From contig JAWSUF010000002.1 of NCBI GenBank assembly GCA_033549365.1, positions 124,001-188,000 of the forward strand: a stretch of 64,000 nt of DNA. The letters run 5' to 3'. A model generated the notes under the pieces. It worked only from the letters and a program-made list of their open reading frames with translations, was not told the origin of the DNA and searched no databases. The stretch comes from Acidobacteriota bacterium (GTDB taxonomy: Bacteria; Acidobacteriota; Aminicenantia; Aminicenantales; Saccharicenantaceae). Each line of letters begins with the position of its first letter. Position 1 is the stretch's first letter. Both the position numbers and the translations under genes were made by a program. Positions 23,289 to 31,607 of the stretch are shown here, one piece after another.

Positions 23289-25676
23289 TCACAGGGCCGG
23301 GATGCCGGCCCGCGATGTCCGGATCCGGATCTCCCGGCCGTCCGATGTGATCTCAACGGCGCCGTGGATGTCCGTCCGGAAAACCCGGGTATCTGCCGTT
23401 TCATATGTCTCCAGAACCTCCCTGTTGGGAAGACCGAAGTTGTTGTCCCGGCCGACGGAAATGACCGCAACGGCGGGGCGGACTTTTTCGAGGAAGGCGG
23501 CCGAACTCGATGTCCGGCTGCCGTGATGGGGGGATTTCAAGACAGTCGCTGAAAGATCCGCCGTTCCGCCGGCAAGCTTCTCTTCGGCCGCCCGGCCGAT
23601 GTCGCCCGTCAGGAGAAAAGCCGTTTCCCCATAAACGATTTTCAGGACAAGGGACAGGTCGTTTTCCAAAAGGCTTGTCTCGCGGTCTCTTTCATCCGGA
23701 TGCAGGACATCGATCCGCGCTTCGCCCGCCGTTTCTCCGTCGCCCCGGAAAACACGACGGCGGCGGGATTTCACCAGAGCCTTCTCCAATCGGGCATAGA
23801 CCGCTCCCTGCTCGGGGGGAAAGGCTTCCCAGAATTCACCGATTTTGAAATTCCGGGCCACGGAAACCAGGCCGTTGAGGTGGTCCGGATGGGGATGCGA
23901 AAGAACAAGGATGTCGATCCGCCGGATGCCCCGCCGCCAGAGAAACGGCGAAACGACGTTTTCCCCCAGGTCGAAGGAGTTGTCGTGAAGCCCGCCGCCG
24001 TCGACAAGCATGCGTCTTTTTCCGGGAAATTCGATGAGAATCGATTCTCCCTGTCCGACATCGATCAGGGTCATCCTCAAATCCCGGCTTCGGGACGGAA
24101 AGGGATGGACAACCAGGAGAATCGAAAAAACGGCCGAAACCGATCGGGCGGCCGCCCGGACCCGGCGTTTTCGAAAAGGAATAAGAAGCAGCCCCAGACC
24201 GACTCCATAACCGAGAAGAACGAGCCACCCGGGAGTGGGAATGCGGTAGGAAAACGGGGCCGTGCCTCCCAGCGTTCCTGAAAGTCGAAGAAAGAGGGGG
24301 ATGAGAATTTCGAGAAGAGAGGCGGCGAGGCCGGCGGCGAAGGGGGCGATGAAAGACAGGGGAATGAACAGAAAACCCGCAAGCATGATCGCCGCGACCA
24401 GCGGGACGGCAGGCAGGTTGAGAGGAATGGAAGAGAATGTCACCCGGTTGAAATGGCGGGCGACAAGAGGCAGAACACCGGCCAGGGCGGCCGTCGAGAC
24501 GGCCGCCATTTCCCCCGCCCGCAGAGGCAGGCGCGGCAGGAGACGCATCAGGCGGGGAGCGAAAAGAATGATGGACAGCGTGGCGGCGAATGTCAGTTGA
24601 AACCCGATGTCGAACAGGCTGAAGGGATTGTCGAGGAGGAGGACCAAGCCGCTGAAGGCTGCCGAGTTCAGGGGCGGGGCATCGCGCCAGAGCAGGCGTC
24701 CGGCCAGATAGACAAGGGCCATGAGGGTCGCCCGAAAGACCGAGGGGCGGCCTTCGACGAACATGGCATAGGCGATCAAAGCGGAGATCAAGACGAGGTG
24801 GGAGATTCTCCGCCGCAACCGGATCAGGCGAAGAAAGGCGTAGATCATCAACGAGAGAATGGCGATGTGCGCTCCGGAGATGGCGAAAAGATGATAGAGA
24901 CCCGAGGCCTGGAGGCGGTGCAGGGTCGGCGCATCCAGCCGGCCGTTTTCTCCGAGCATGAGCGCTTCGAGGACGGCGCCCGTCGGTGTCAGGGATGCCG
25001 GAGGCGGAGCTGAAAAGCGGCTCTCGATCTTGTCCTGCGCGGCCAGACGCAGCCGGGACATCATGCGGGCGGGCGAAAAACGCGGGCCGTCGGCGATCTT
25101 TTCGACGAGCCGGGGGCTTTTGGCGAAGGCCCGGGCGTGGATCTTCCGGTTTTTGAGGAAGCGGGAGTAAAAGGGCGGGTGGAAATTGTGGTAATCTCCG
25201 CCCTTGGAAAGTTGGGCGGAGATACGAATGCGGTCGCGGGCATGAAGGCGGATCCGTCCGCCGCCGCCCGGAGTGACGGGAACGGTGACGCGAAGCCGGC
25301 CTTCCATGGGGATGTCCTGACCTTGGGTGCGCACGCCGTCGACGCGCATAAGGAGGATGTCGCGGTCCGTGTCCCGGGACGGAGATTTGACCAGAATGCC
25401 TGTGAAATCCGAGTAGCCCTCGGCCTGGAATGTTCGGAGAGGAATGGCGGCATAACGGGCGTCTTCATAGGTGTAAACGGCGGCTCCGAAGGCCGCAGTC
25501 GCGCCCAGGACGATCACGAGGGCCGTCCGGTTCTTCCTCGCCGCGAAGGCCGCCCAGGCCGCCGCAAGAAGGGTCAGAAAGACGACAGCGACTGGGAAGG
25601 GCTTCAAAGTCGCAGCCGAAGCCGCCAGGATCCCGGCCGCCGTCGCAACGGCCAGATACAGGCACGGATATCTCAT
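23289..25676 (-). CDS. comEC: ComEC/Rec2-type DNA uptake channel
   Basis: 795 aa. Two N-terminal helices and a DUF4131 region (1-200) are followed by the multi-helix Competence domain (about 230-500, starting LHRLFAISGAHIAILSL-like). The C-terminal metallo-beta-lactamase domain has SHPHPDHLNGL, LTGDIG and SPHHGS. ComEC forms the inner-membrane channel for single-stranded DNA in transformation. No other competence gene is near. The gap upstream of the start holds a tandem structured element. The 3' end contains a strong hairpin at 23294-23311. Confidence 0.93.
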   Translation of the reverse strand: MRYPCLYLAVATAAGILAASAATLKPFPVAVVFLTLLAAAWAAFAARKNRTALVIVLGATAAFGAAVYTYEDARYAAIPLRTFQAEGYSDFTGILVKSPSRDTDRDILLMRVDGVRTQGQDIPMEGRLRVTVPVTPGGGGRIRLHARDRIRISAQLSKGGDYHNFHPPFYSRFLKNRKIHARAFAKSPRLVEKIADGPRFSPARMMSRLRLAAQDKIESRFSAPPPASLTPTGAVLEALMLGENGRLDAPTLHRLQASGLYHLFAISGAHIAILSLMIYAFLRLIRLRRRISHLVLISALIAYAMFVEGRPSVFRATLMALVYLAGRLLWRDAPPLNSAAFSGLVLLLDNPFSLFDIGFQLTFAATLSIILFAPRLMRLLPRLPLRAGEMAAVSTAALAGVLPLVARHFNRVTFSSIPLNLPAVPLVAAIMLAGFLFIPLSFIAPFAAGLAASLLEILIPLFLRLSGTLGGTAPFSYRIPTPGWLVLLGYGVGLGLLLIPFRKRRVRAAARSVSAVFSILLVVHPFPSRSRDLRMTLIDVGQGESILIEFPGKRRMLVDGGGLHDNSFDLGENVVSPFLWRRGIRRIDILVLSHPHPDHLNGLVSVARNFKIGEFWEAFPPEQGAVYARLEKALVKSRRRRVFRGDGETAGEARIDVLHPDERDRETSLLENDLSLVLKIVYGETAFLLTGDIGRAAEEKLAGGTADLSATVLKSPHHGSRTSSSAAFLEKVRPAVAVISVGRDNNFGLPNREVLETYETADTRVFRTDIHGAVEITSDGREIRIRTSRAGIPAL
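23294..23311. terminator. GC-rich hairpin at the convergent lipoprotein/comEC junction
   Basis: GGGCCGG (23294-23300), loop GATG, CCGGCCC (23305-23311). It overlaps the last comEC codons and lies 14 bp after the lipoprotein stop. There is no T-run on either strand, so terminator function is tentative. Confidence 0.35.
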
Positions 25677-25742
25677 CGTTCGGCCTTGTCGGATCGGCTA
25701 TATTCAATAGACGCAATGGGCGGCTTGTTGATTCTCACTCTC

Positions 25743-25803
25743 CCGACTGCGTCCCGCGGAAACCGACGCCGCGTCTACGTCGAACAGGCTGCGACGCAGT
25801 CGG
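25743..25803. repeat. 11-bp inverted repeat upstream of the first structured element
   Basis: CCGACTGCGTC (25743-25753) pairs perfectly with GACGCAGTCGG (25793-25803) around a 39-nt interior. It lies directly before the 19-nt conserved box of copy 1. Copy 2 has GGCTT/AAGCC (25972-25986) at the matching place. Confidence 0.6.
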
Positions 25804-25891
25804 AATGGTGAGATCGGCACGCCTAAAAGGTCATAACGCCGGATTATGGAGAAAAAAGAAAAACCCCGGCGTTATGACGCACAACCCCGAA
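25776..25891 (-). repeat. Structured tandem intergenic element, copy 1
   Basis: On the plus strand: TACGTCGA, then the 19-nt box ATGGTGAGATCGGCACGCC (25805-25823), a 13-bp perfect stem (25830-25842 with 25866-25878), an A-rich 23-nt loop, and the box GCACAACCCCGAA (25879-25891). It shares both boxes and the loop type with copy 2, but its stem sequence is unrelated to that of copy 2. Neighbouring genes are both on the minus strand, where the loop is pyrimidine-rich. Together with copy 2 it fills the ~400-bp gap 25677-26078; no gene is seen there. Confidence 0.75.
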
Positions 25892-25960
25892 GAGAGGGAC
25901 TGTGCGCGTGTCGAGGTTGCCGTTCCGGCAAGGAAGAGGCTCACGAAGGCGTAGTTGAGC

Positions 25961-26073
25961 TACGTCGAGTGGGCTTCGACGAAGCCGGGATGGTGAGATC
26001 GGCACGCCCGAAGGGTGAAAACTCCAGATAAGAAGAAAGTAAAAAACTTGGAGTTTTCACGCACAACCCCGAA
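25961..26073 (-). repeat. Structured tandem intergenic element, copy 2
   Basis: Same layout as copy 1: TACGTCGA, the identical 19-nt box (25990-26008), a 12-bp perfect stem (26015-26026 with 26049-26060), an A-rich 22-nt loop and the identical 13-nt box GCACAACCCCGAA (26061-26073). The final box opens a further hairpin, AACCCC-GAAA-GGGGTT (26065-26080), that overlaps the stop codon of the amidohydrolase gene. Confidence 0.75.
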
Positions 26074-26080
26074 AGGGGTT
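26065..26080 (-). terminator. Hairpin over the amidohydrolase stop codon
   Basis: Perfect 6-bp stem AACCCC/GGGGTT with a four-base GAAA (TTTC on the minus strand) loop. It lies exactly at the 3' end of the M20 gene, so it may end or stabilise that transcript. No U-run follows. Confidence 0.4.
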
Positions 26081-27404
26081 AGGGGTGATGATTGCCGATG
26101 GCACTCTGAATCTCGAGCGCGTCGAGAATCAGATGGCACATGGCCCGGATGCCCACGGCGATGGCCCGCTCATCGGGATTGAACCGGGGCGTATGAAGAG
26201 CGGCGGGCGAAGCCTGGGACGGGTTCTTCACGCCGAGAAAGAAAAACAGACCGGGGATCTTCCGGGCGAAAAAGGCGAAATCCTCGGAGACCATTTGCGG
26301 CGCGAGATCGAGAACCTTGTCTTTCCCCATGGCCTGGATGAGAGACGGCAGCATGGTTTTGGCCAGTTCGGGATGGTTGTGAACGGGGGGAAGGTTGGGC
26401 CGGTAATCGAAAACATGGGAGGCGCCGAAGGACTGGACGATGCCTTTGACAAGGGTTTCAATAATCGCGGGGATCCGTTTTCTGTTGGCGTCGCTCAGCG
26501 TGCGGATGGTTCCCTCGAGGATGACCTTGTCGGCGATGATGTTGGCCCGTGTGCCGCCCTCGATGCGGCCCACGGTGACGACGGCGGGATCCGTCGGATC
26601 GATGGAGCGCCCGACCACGGTCTGAAGCGCGGCGACGATATGGGAGGCGACGACGATGGCGTCCACCCCTTCCTGGGGTCTGGCGCCGTGGGCGCTCCGG
26701 CCTTTGACGACGATCTGAAACCCGTCGGAGGCGGCCATGATGTTGCCCGGGGAAAAGAGAACCTGTCCGACGTTTTCATTCCAAACATGAAGTCCGAAGA
26801 TGGCGCTGACCCTGGGGTTTTCCAGGACGCCCTCGCGGATCATCAGGGCGGCCCCGCCCTCCTCGCCCGCCGGGGGACCTTCTTCAGCCGGTTGAAATAT
26901 GAACTTGACGCCGCCTTTGACGCGATCCTTCAAGTCCTTGAGCACCATGGCGGTGCCGAGAGCGACGGCCATGTGGATGTCGTGGCCGCAGGCGTGCATG
27001 ACCCCCGGGTTGAGCGATTGAAAGGGAACATTGGTCGTTTCCTGAATCGGCAGGGCGTCCATATCGGCCCTTAGAGCCACGGTCGGACCGGGCTGTCCGC
27101 CCCGCAGGAGTCCGACGACTCCGGTTTTGGCGACTCCCGTCCTTGTTTCCAGGCCGAGAGCCGAGAGTTTCGAAGCGATGAGGCGCGCCGTCTCGAATTC
27201 CCTGTTGCTGAGCTCGGGGTTCATGTGAATGAACCTGCGGATCTTGATGATTTCCGGCTTGTGGCGCTCGATGGCCTCGTCGATAAGCCGGGCCGTCCGT
27301 GTGTCGACGGCGCCGAGAGGAGAAATCAAGGCCAAGAAGCTTGCTGTGAAGAACACGGCGGCCCAAACTCCGGCGCACACCCCTCTCCACACTTCCATTC
27401 TCAA
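26079..27404 (-). CDS. M20-family amidohydrolase, probably exported
   Basis: 441 aa. The first ~32 residues form a signal peptide or anchor (CAGVWAAVFFTASFLALISPLGA). The catalytic domain shows HACGHDIHMAVALG, the glutamate pair in FQPAEEGPPAGEEGG, and a dimerisation domain with GRSAHGARPQEGVDAIVVA, matching N-acyl-amino-acid / IAA-amino-acid hydrolases that use a metal pair. It probably releases amino acids from acylated or conjugated forms in the periplasm. The gene stands 72 bp after the YtxH gene's reverse neighbour and ends in a hairpin. Confidence 0.9.
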   Translation of the reverse strand: MRMEVWRGVCAGVWAAVFFTASFLALISPLGAVDTRTARLIDEAIERHKPEIIKIRRFIHMNPELSNREFETARLIASKLSALGLETRTGVAKTGVVGLLRGGQPGPTVALRADMDALPIQETTNVPFQSLNPGVMHACGHDIHMAVALGTAMVLKDLKDRVKGGVKFIFQPAEEGPPAGEEGGAALMIREGVLENPRVSAIFGLHVWNENVGQVLFSPGNIMAASDGFQIVVKGRSAHGARPQEGVDAIVVASHIVAALQTVVGRSIDPTDPAVVTVGRIEGGTRANIIADKVILEGTIRTLSDANRKRIPAIIETLVKGIVQSFGASHVFDYRPNLPPVHNHPELAKTMLPSLIQAMGKDKVLDLAPQMVSEDFAFFARKIPGLFFFLGVKNPSQASPAALHTPRFNPDERAIAVGIRAMCHLILDALEIQSAIGNHHP

Positions 27405-27476
27405 CCCCTCTTACGTTCTTCGGATCATCCCATCAGCCGGCTGAAGCCTCCCGCCTCCGGCCGTTGAAGTTGCGGT

Positions 27477-27803
27477 TTACTTTTCCGTGGCTTCGTCTTC
27501 CGGGAAAAACGGAGACTTGCGGGAGAATTCGTCTTTTTTCTTTTCGATGAATTCCTTGATGGCGTCGATGCCTTCGGAAGTTTTCTCGCGGACGACGCGG
27601 ATGCCCTTTTCGGCTTCCTTGGCGATCTTGTCGTAATTTTCCTTGGCTGCGTCGCCGGCTTTCCCGACCTGATCCTTGAGTTTTTTCCGGGTTTCCTGCC
27701 CGCTGGCCGGAGCCATAAGAATGCCCACAACGAATCCGGCGGCGGCTCCCGCCAGGAATGACACCAGGGCTTCCGCCAGATGACTGTCTCTGTTAGCGCT
27801 CAT
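27477..27803 (-). CDS. YtxH-domain protein
   Basis: 108 aa. One membrane helix with the YtxH signature (SFLAGAAAGFVVGILMAPASGQETRKKL) is followed by a lysine/glutamate-rich amphipathic helix. Strong AAGGAG site before the ATG. It overlaps the upstream DUF948-like gene by 11 bases, so both are made together. YtxH proteins are stress-linked in Bacillus; role here unknown. Confidence 0.85.
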   Translation of the reverse strand: MSANRDSHLAEALVSFLAGAAAGFVVGILMAPASGQETRKKLKDQVGKAGDAAKENYDKIAKEAEKGIRVVREKTSEGIDAIKEFIEKKKDEFSRKSPFFPEDEATEK

Positions 27804-28164
27804 ATCGTTTCTCCTTTCTTTTTTTCCATAGACGCCAGCTGCCCCGAATCAAGGGCAAAATAAGCGGCCAATACCTTATGGCCGGCCCGAAAGCGCCCGA
27901 CGTCATATGATGGGCGGTCCCGGACATGACGTTGGCGGCCCTTCGCGCGGATTGCAAAGTCGAGCCGAGTTCGTCGAGTTGCAGGCCGGCTTTCTGCTCG
28001 AGCCGCTTGAGGTCGGCCGTCAGGGAGCGGATTTCCACAAAGGTCCGCTCAGCTTCCCGAGCGGTCTTCTTGATTTGGACCAGCGTGATGCACAGAAATG
28101 TGACGGCGGCGACGGCCGAAACCGTCAAAACGACAACTAAAACCTGTTCCAGGGTCAGCACCAT
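27793..28164 (-). CDS. DUF948-like membrane protein
   Basis: 123 aa from ATG 28164. An N-terminal helix (EQVLVVVLTVSAVAAVTFLCITLVQI) is followed by a coiled coil and a short hydrophobic, basic C-terminus. A longer frame to 28428 runs antisense-like through the neighbour and is rejected. The pairing of DUF948 and YtxH genes is common. No enzyme activity expected. Confidence 0.75.
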   Translation of the reverse strand: MVLTLEQVLVVVLTVSAVAAVTFLCITLVQIKKTAREAERTFVEIRSLTADLKRLEQKAGLQLDELGSTLQSARRAANVMSGTAHHMTSGAFGPAIRYWPLILPLIRGSWRLWKKRKEKRYER

Positions 28165-28214
28165 CTTATCTTCACGATATGACAAAACATCATATTTGTC
28201 AAATGAATCGCCCG

Positions 28215-28823
28215 TCAGGAATTCCCGGCTGTGGGGGGGTTCAGGCGAAGGATTTTTTCCAGATTTCCCAGACCGTGAGCCGCGGCGACGGCGTTCAGGC
28301 ATGCGGCGCATTGTTCCGGATCCCGTCCGGCGGCGGCTTTTTCCCAGGCCGCAAGATGAGGATCGAAAACGAATTCGATCTCTCCCCGCCTTTTCAGAAG
28401 ACGGGAAATGCCGCGGGCGGCCCGCCACTGGGTGATCATGACAATGGCCAGAGTATAGAAGAAAATGTTGGGACCCGGGAGAAAGGCGGCCAGCCCGCTG
28501 ATTGGAAGCAACAGAGCTTCGAGTCCCAGAACAAGATAGTGCCGGCTTTTCTGGCGCTGAAGGAAAAAGAAAAAACTCCGCCGCATCTCGCGTTGGCCCT
28601 TGCGGCGGCCGTGGAGGACGAGGGGAGGAGGATCCGCCGGTCCGGGAGCGTGGGAGAACGCCTGTTCCTGGCGGAGGATGCGGATGGGAAGCAGAAGAAG
28701 CTTTTTTTTGGCCTTCTCCCAGGCGATGCGGGACTTGGAAAACTTGAGAAGGGGAGGCTGCACGGGATCGGAAGAGAAAAACCGCATCCGATGACGGAAG
28801 TCCCGCGTGAAAAAATAGATCAT
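28215..28823 (-). CDS. Membrane protein resembling the Mit_KHE1 family
   Basis: 202 aa from ATG 28823, coupled to the ABC permease stop (ATGA). Residues around 85-140 have FLQRQKSRHYLVL, two hydrophobic stretches and LPGPNIFFYTLAIVMITQWRAARG, which matches the pattern of proteins called mitochondrial K+/H+ exchange-related (PF10173) from memory. The C-terminus has two Cys (QCAAC) and Ala-rich helices. Function in bacteria unknown; the longer frame to 29126 is a shadow of the permease gene. Confidence 0.6.
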   Translation of the reverse strand: MIYFFTRDFRHRMRFFSSDPVQPPLLKFSKSRIAWEKAKKKLLLLPIRILRQEQAFSHAPGPADPPPLVLHGRRKGQREMRRSFFFFLQRQKSRHYLVLGLEALLLPISGLAAFLPGPNIFFYTLAIVMITQWRAARGISRLLKRRGEIEFVFDPHLAAWEKAAAGRDPEQCAACLNAVAAAHGLGNLEKILRLNPPTAGNS

Positions 28824-29812
28824 GACCGCCTGCGCTGAAGGAGATAGATGAAAAACGGCGCTCCGACGGCGGCGGTGATGACGCCGATCGGAAGTTCGGC
28901 CGGGGCCAGAACCGTCCGGGCCAGAAGATCGCAATAGACCAGAAAAACCCCTCCGGCGAAAGAGGACAGAAGGAACAGACGGCGATGGTCCGGTCCCGTG
29001 AGAATCCGGATCCAGTGCGGCACGATGAGACCGACGAAACCGATGATGCCGCTTACGGAAACCGAAAGAGCGGCCAGGAGCGTGGCCAGAACCAGAAAAA
29101 TCGTCCGGATGCGTCCGACGGGACATCCCAGTGCGAGCGCTGCGTCGTCGCCCAGAGAAAGCAAATTCATGTCGCGGGCCAGAGCTTGGGCCACGGCCAG
29201 TCCGGCCAGAATGAGAGGAGCGACGGCCGCGGCCTGGTTCCAGTCCGCCGAAGCCAGGCTGCCCAGGAGCCAGAAAACAGCCTGTTCAAAGGAGTCCGCC
29301 CGCATGAAAAGAAGAAAAGACGTCAGGGAGGAGGCCAGAGCACCGGCCGCGATGCCCGTCAACAGGAGTGTTTCCACCTTGAAGACGCCTTTGCGCCGGG
29401 ACAGGACATAAACGGCCCCGACCACGGTCAGGCCGGAGATAAAGGCCGCGCTTCCCTGAACGGCGAAGCCTGCTCCCGTCCGGATGCCTAGGACAAGGAC
29501 CAGAACCGCTCCGAAAGACGCGCCCGAGGAGACTCCGACGACAAAGGGATCGGCCATCGGGTTCCGGAAAAATCCCTGCAAAACGGCGCCTGAAAGGGCC
29601 AGGGCGGCCCCGACCAGAAAGGCAAGGCAGGCCCGGGCCAGCCGGAGGTGAATGAAGATCACGGCATAGGTCGTATCCCCGTGAAGGATAAAATCCCGAA
29701 GATCTCCGGGAGTCGTGGCCGCCGGGCCGAGAAGGAGCGAGGCCAGAAGACCCGTGACGGCCAGCACGGTCAGGGCGCCGGCTGTTGTCCGCGATGCGGT
29801 CCGGGCCTTCAC
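28820..29812 (-). CDS. Cobalamin/iron-siderophore ABC transporter permease (FecCD/BtuC family)
   Basis: 330 aa with about ten helices. LRLARACLAFLVGAALALSGAVLQGFFRNPMADPFVVGVSSGASFGA is the FecCD signature region, and the C-terminal GFVGLIVPHWIRILTGPDHR is the ATPase-contact segment. It forms the channel for a vitamin B12 or ferric chelate. Operon order on the minus strand: ATPase, binding protein, permease, each joined by ATGA overlaps. No riboswitch is seen in the 80-bp upstream region. Confidence 0.92.
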   Translation of the reverse strand: MKARTASRTTAGALTVLAVTGLLASLLLGPAATTPGDLRDFILHGDTTYAVIFIHLRLARACLAFLVGAALALSGAVLQGFFRNPMADPFVVGVSSGASFGAVLVLVLGIRTGAGFAVQGSAAFISGLTVVGAVYVLSRRKGVFKVETLLLTGIAAGALASSLTSFLLFMRADSFEQAVFWLLGSLASADWNQAAAVAPLILAGLAVAQALARDMNLLSLGDDAALALGCPVGRIRTIFLVLATLLAALSVSVSGIIGFVGLIVPHWIRILTGPDHRRLFLLSSFAGGVFLVYCDLLARTVLAPAELPIGVITAAVGAPFFIYLLQRRRS

Positions 29813-30729
29813 CGGGAGGCCCTCCCTAAGGCGGGATCGGGATGCAGGCAGGCCGCGAGGGATTTCAGCGTGTCGACAAGCCTCGGTCCGAACCGGCTGG
29901 CCGCGTTCTCGTCGAGAAAACAGACGCGGTTCGTTCGAAAAGCCTGAAGGCTCTCGAGCCTGTATTCCCGGGACAACCTGTCGCGTGCGGAGGCGAAATC
30001 CTCAAGGGAGGGGGCCAGGATGACGATGACGTCGGGATTGTCTCGGAACAGTCGCTCCCGGCTGAAATGAACCCATTCGCGAGAGATGTCTCCGGCGATG
30101 TTCCACCCGCCGGCCCGTTTCAGGATATCGTCGAGATAGCTGTCCCGGCCGCAGGTCCAGAGACCCCGGGCATTCAGCGTCAGGAAAACCGACGGCTCGG
30201 CGGACCGGGAGGACCGTTCCCGTTCGGCGGCGGCCAGAGCCGCGGCGACCTCTTCGGCCAGGACCGATGCCCCTTCCTCACGGTGGACGAGACGTCCGAT
30301 CTTTTCGATGAATCGGGGCAGGGTTTCAAGATCGGACCCGATGTCGAATACGAAAACCGGCAGGCCGAGTGTTCGAATCCGTTCCAGAGTCCGGATGGGA
30401 TTGCCCCGGAAGCCGATGACCAGATCGGGCTTCAGGTGGAGAACCATTTCGATCGAAGGGTCGATGAAACCGCCCACCCGGTCTTTCTCCCGGGCTTCGG
30501 CGGGATGGTCGCAATAGCGCGTGACGCCCACGATTTGGTCTCCGGCGCCGACGGCGAACAGGATTTCGGTGATGTTGGGCGCCAAAGAGACGATGCGCCG
30601 GGGCGGCCGGTCCGGGAGAGTGAAGACGTGTCCGAAATCGTCCGTCAGAACTCTGTCCTGGGAAGGGGCTTCGATCGCAAGGCCCGGCAACGCCAGCATC
30701 AGGACCAGAATCCGGACCTTCCGTCTCAT
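29809..30729 (-). CDS. Periplasmic substrate-binding protein (BtuF-like)
   Basis: 306 aa from ATG 30729 (MRRKVRILVLMLAL), with a cleavable signal peptide. The Peripla_BP_2 fold shows RIVSLAPNITEILFAVGAGDQIVGVTRYCDHP, LKPDLVIGF and an aromatic/arginine-containing NARGLWTCGRDSYLDDIL, typical of BtuF/cobalamin-type binding proteins. Residues PNITEILFAVG are common to cobamide binders. The longer frame to 30867 overlaps the ATPase gene and is rejected. Confidence 0.9.
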   Translation of the reverse strand: MRRKVRILVLMLALPGLAIEAPSQDRVLTDDFGHVFTLPDRPPRRIVSLAPNITEILFAVGAGDQIVGVTRYCDHPAEAREKDRVGGFIDPSIEMVLHLKPDLVIGFRGNPIRTLERIRTLGLPVFVFDIGSDLETLPRFIEKIGRLVHREEGASVLAEEVAAALAAAERERSSRSAEPSVFLTLNARGLWTCGRDSYLDDILKRAGGWNIAGDISREWVHFSRERLFRDNPDVIVILAPSLEDFASARDRLSREYRLESLQAFRTNRVCFLDENAASRFGPRLVDTLKSLAACLHPDPALGRASR

Positions 30730-31526
30730 GGCCTTTCCGCCTCTCCGTCCCCGGCGATGAGAGAGATCTCCGGCAGCCCGGATCGCGGGTTGGTCCGGAC
30801 GTCGACCTCGGCTTCGAAGATGTCGCGGATCGTTTCTCGAGTGATGAGATCGACCGGTGTTCCCCAAGCTTCCAAACGTCCGTTTTTAAGCAGCATCAGC
30901 CGGCGGCTGAAGAGAGCCGCCAGATTGACATTGTGCTCGGCGGCCAGGATGGTTGTTTGGCGTTCGATCTGGAGTTTGTGGAGCATGCGGTAAATCTCAA
31001 CCTGGAAGCAGATGTCGAGATGGGCGCTCGGTTCGTCGAGAAGAAGAATCTGGGCGTCCTGGGCCAGGGCGCGGGCGATGTCGACACGCCGGGCCTCGCC
31101 TCCGCTCAGGCGGGCCGCGGGCTTCGACCTCAAGTGGGTGACGCGGGCCAGTGTCATGGCGTCTTCGACGGCGTCCCGGTCGGAAGACGACAGCCTCTCC
31201 AGGCGGCCGCGCCGGGCGTATCGGCCCATGGTCACGACCTCTTCGACCGTGTAGTCGAATGCCGGTTCGTGAAACTGGGGAACATAGGCGACCAGTCCGG
31301 CCAACTCCCGCCGGGAGAGACTCAGAGCCTCGCGCCCCAGAATCGTGACGTTCCCTTCGCAGGTCTTGAGAAGACCCTGAACGGCCTTGATCAACGTGCT
31401 TTTCCCCGAACCGTTTTTTCCCAGAACGGCGGTGAAATCGCCGGCTTCGAGGGAAAACGAGACGTCTTCCAGGACGAACCCGTTTTCGTATCCGGCTCTG
31501 AGGTTGTGGACATCCAACACGGTCAT
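30726..31526 (-). CDS. ABC transporter ATP-binding protein (BtuD/FecE-like)
   Basis: 266 aa. Walker A GKNGSGKST, Q-loop in YVPQFHE, signature LSGGEARR, Walker B ILLLDEPSAHLD and the H-loop in AAEHNVN. It powers the importer with the two genes downstream. First gene of the operon; a TATACT box is visible on the minus strand at 31552-31547. Confidence 0.93.
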   Translation of the reverse strand: MTVLDVHNLRAGYENGFVLEDVSFSLEAGDFTAVLGKNGSGKSTLIKAVQGLLKTCEGNVTILGREALSLSRRELAGLVAYVPQFHEPAFDYTVEEVVTMGRYARRGRLERLSSSDRDAVEDAMTLARVTHLRSKPAARLSGGEARRVDIARALAQDAQILLLDEPSAHLDICFQVEIYRMLHKLQIERQTTILAAEHNVNLAALFSRRLMLLKNGRLEAWGTPVDLITRETIRDIFEAEVDVRTNPRSGLPEISLIAGDGEAERP

Positions 31527-31589
31527 GGGCGGTTCTTTCGAATCTCAGTATAGCTTTTCCGCTTCGGCTCGTGAAGGGGCCGTGTCCTG

Positions 31590-31598
31590 TGATATAAT
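31590..31598 (+). promoter_or_regulatory. Extended -10 promoter of lptE (near-leaderless)
   Basis: TGATATAAT at 31590-31598, 10 nt before the ATG at 31608, with no SD between. The 9-mer is identical to that before gmhA. Confidence 0.55.
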
Positions 31599-31607
31599 CC
31601 CGGCGGT

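Noticed and set aside
31527-31607. Possible cobalamin riboswitch before the ABC importer
   Set aside because: The divergent gap is only 81 bp and lacks the B12-box; too short for the aptamer.
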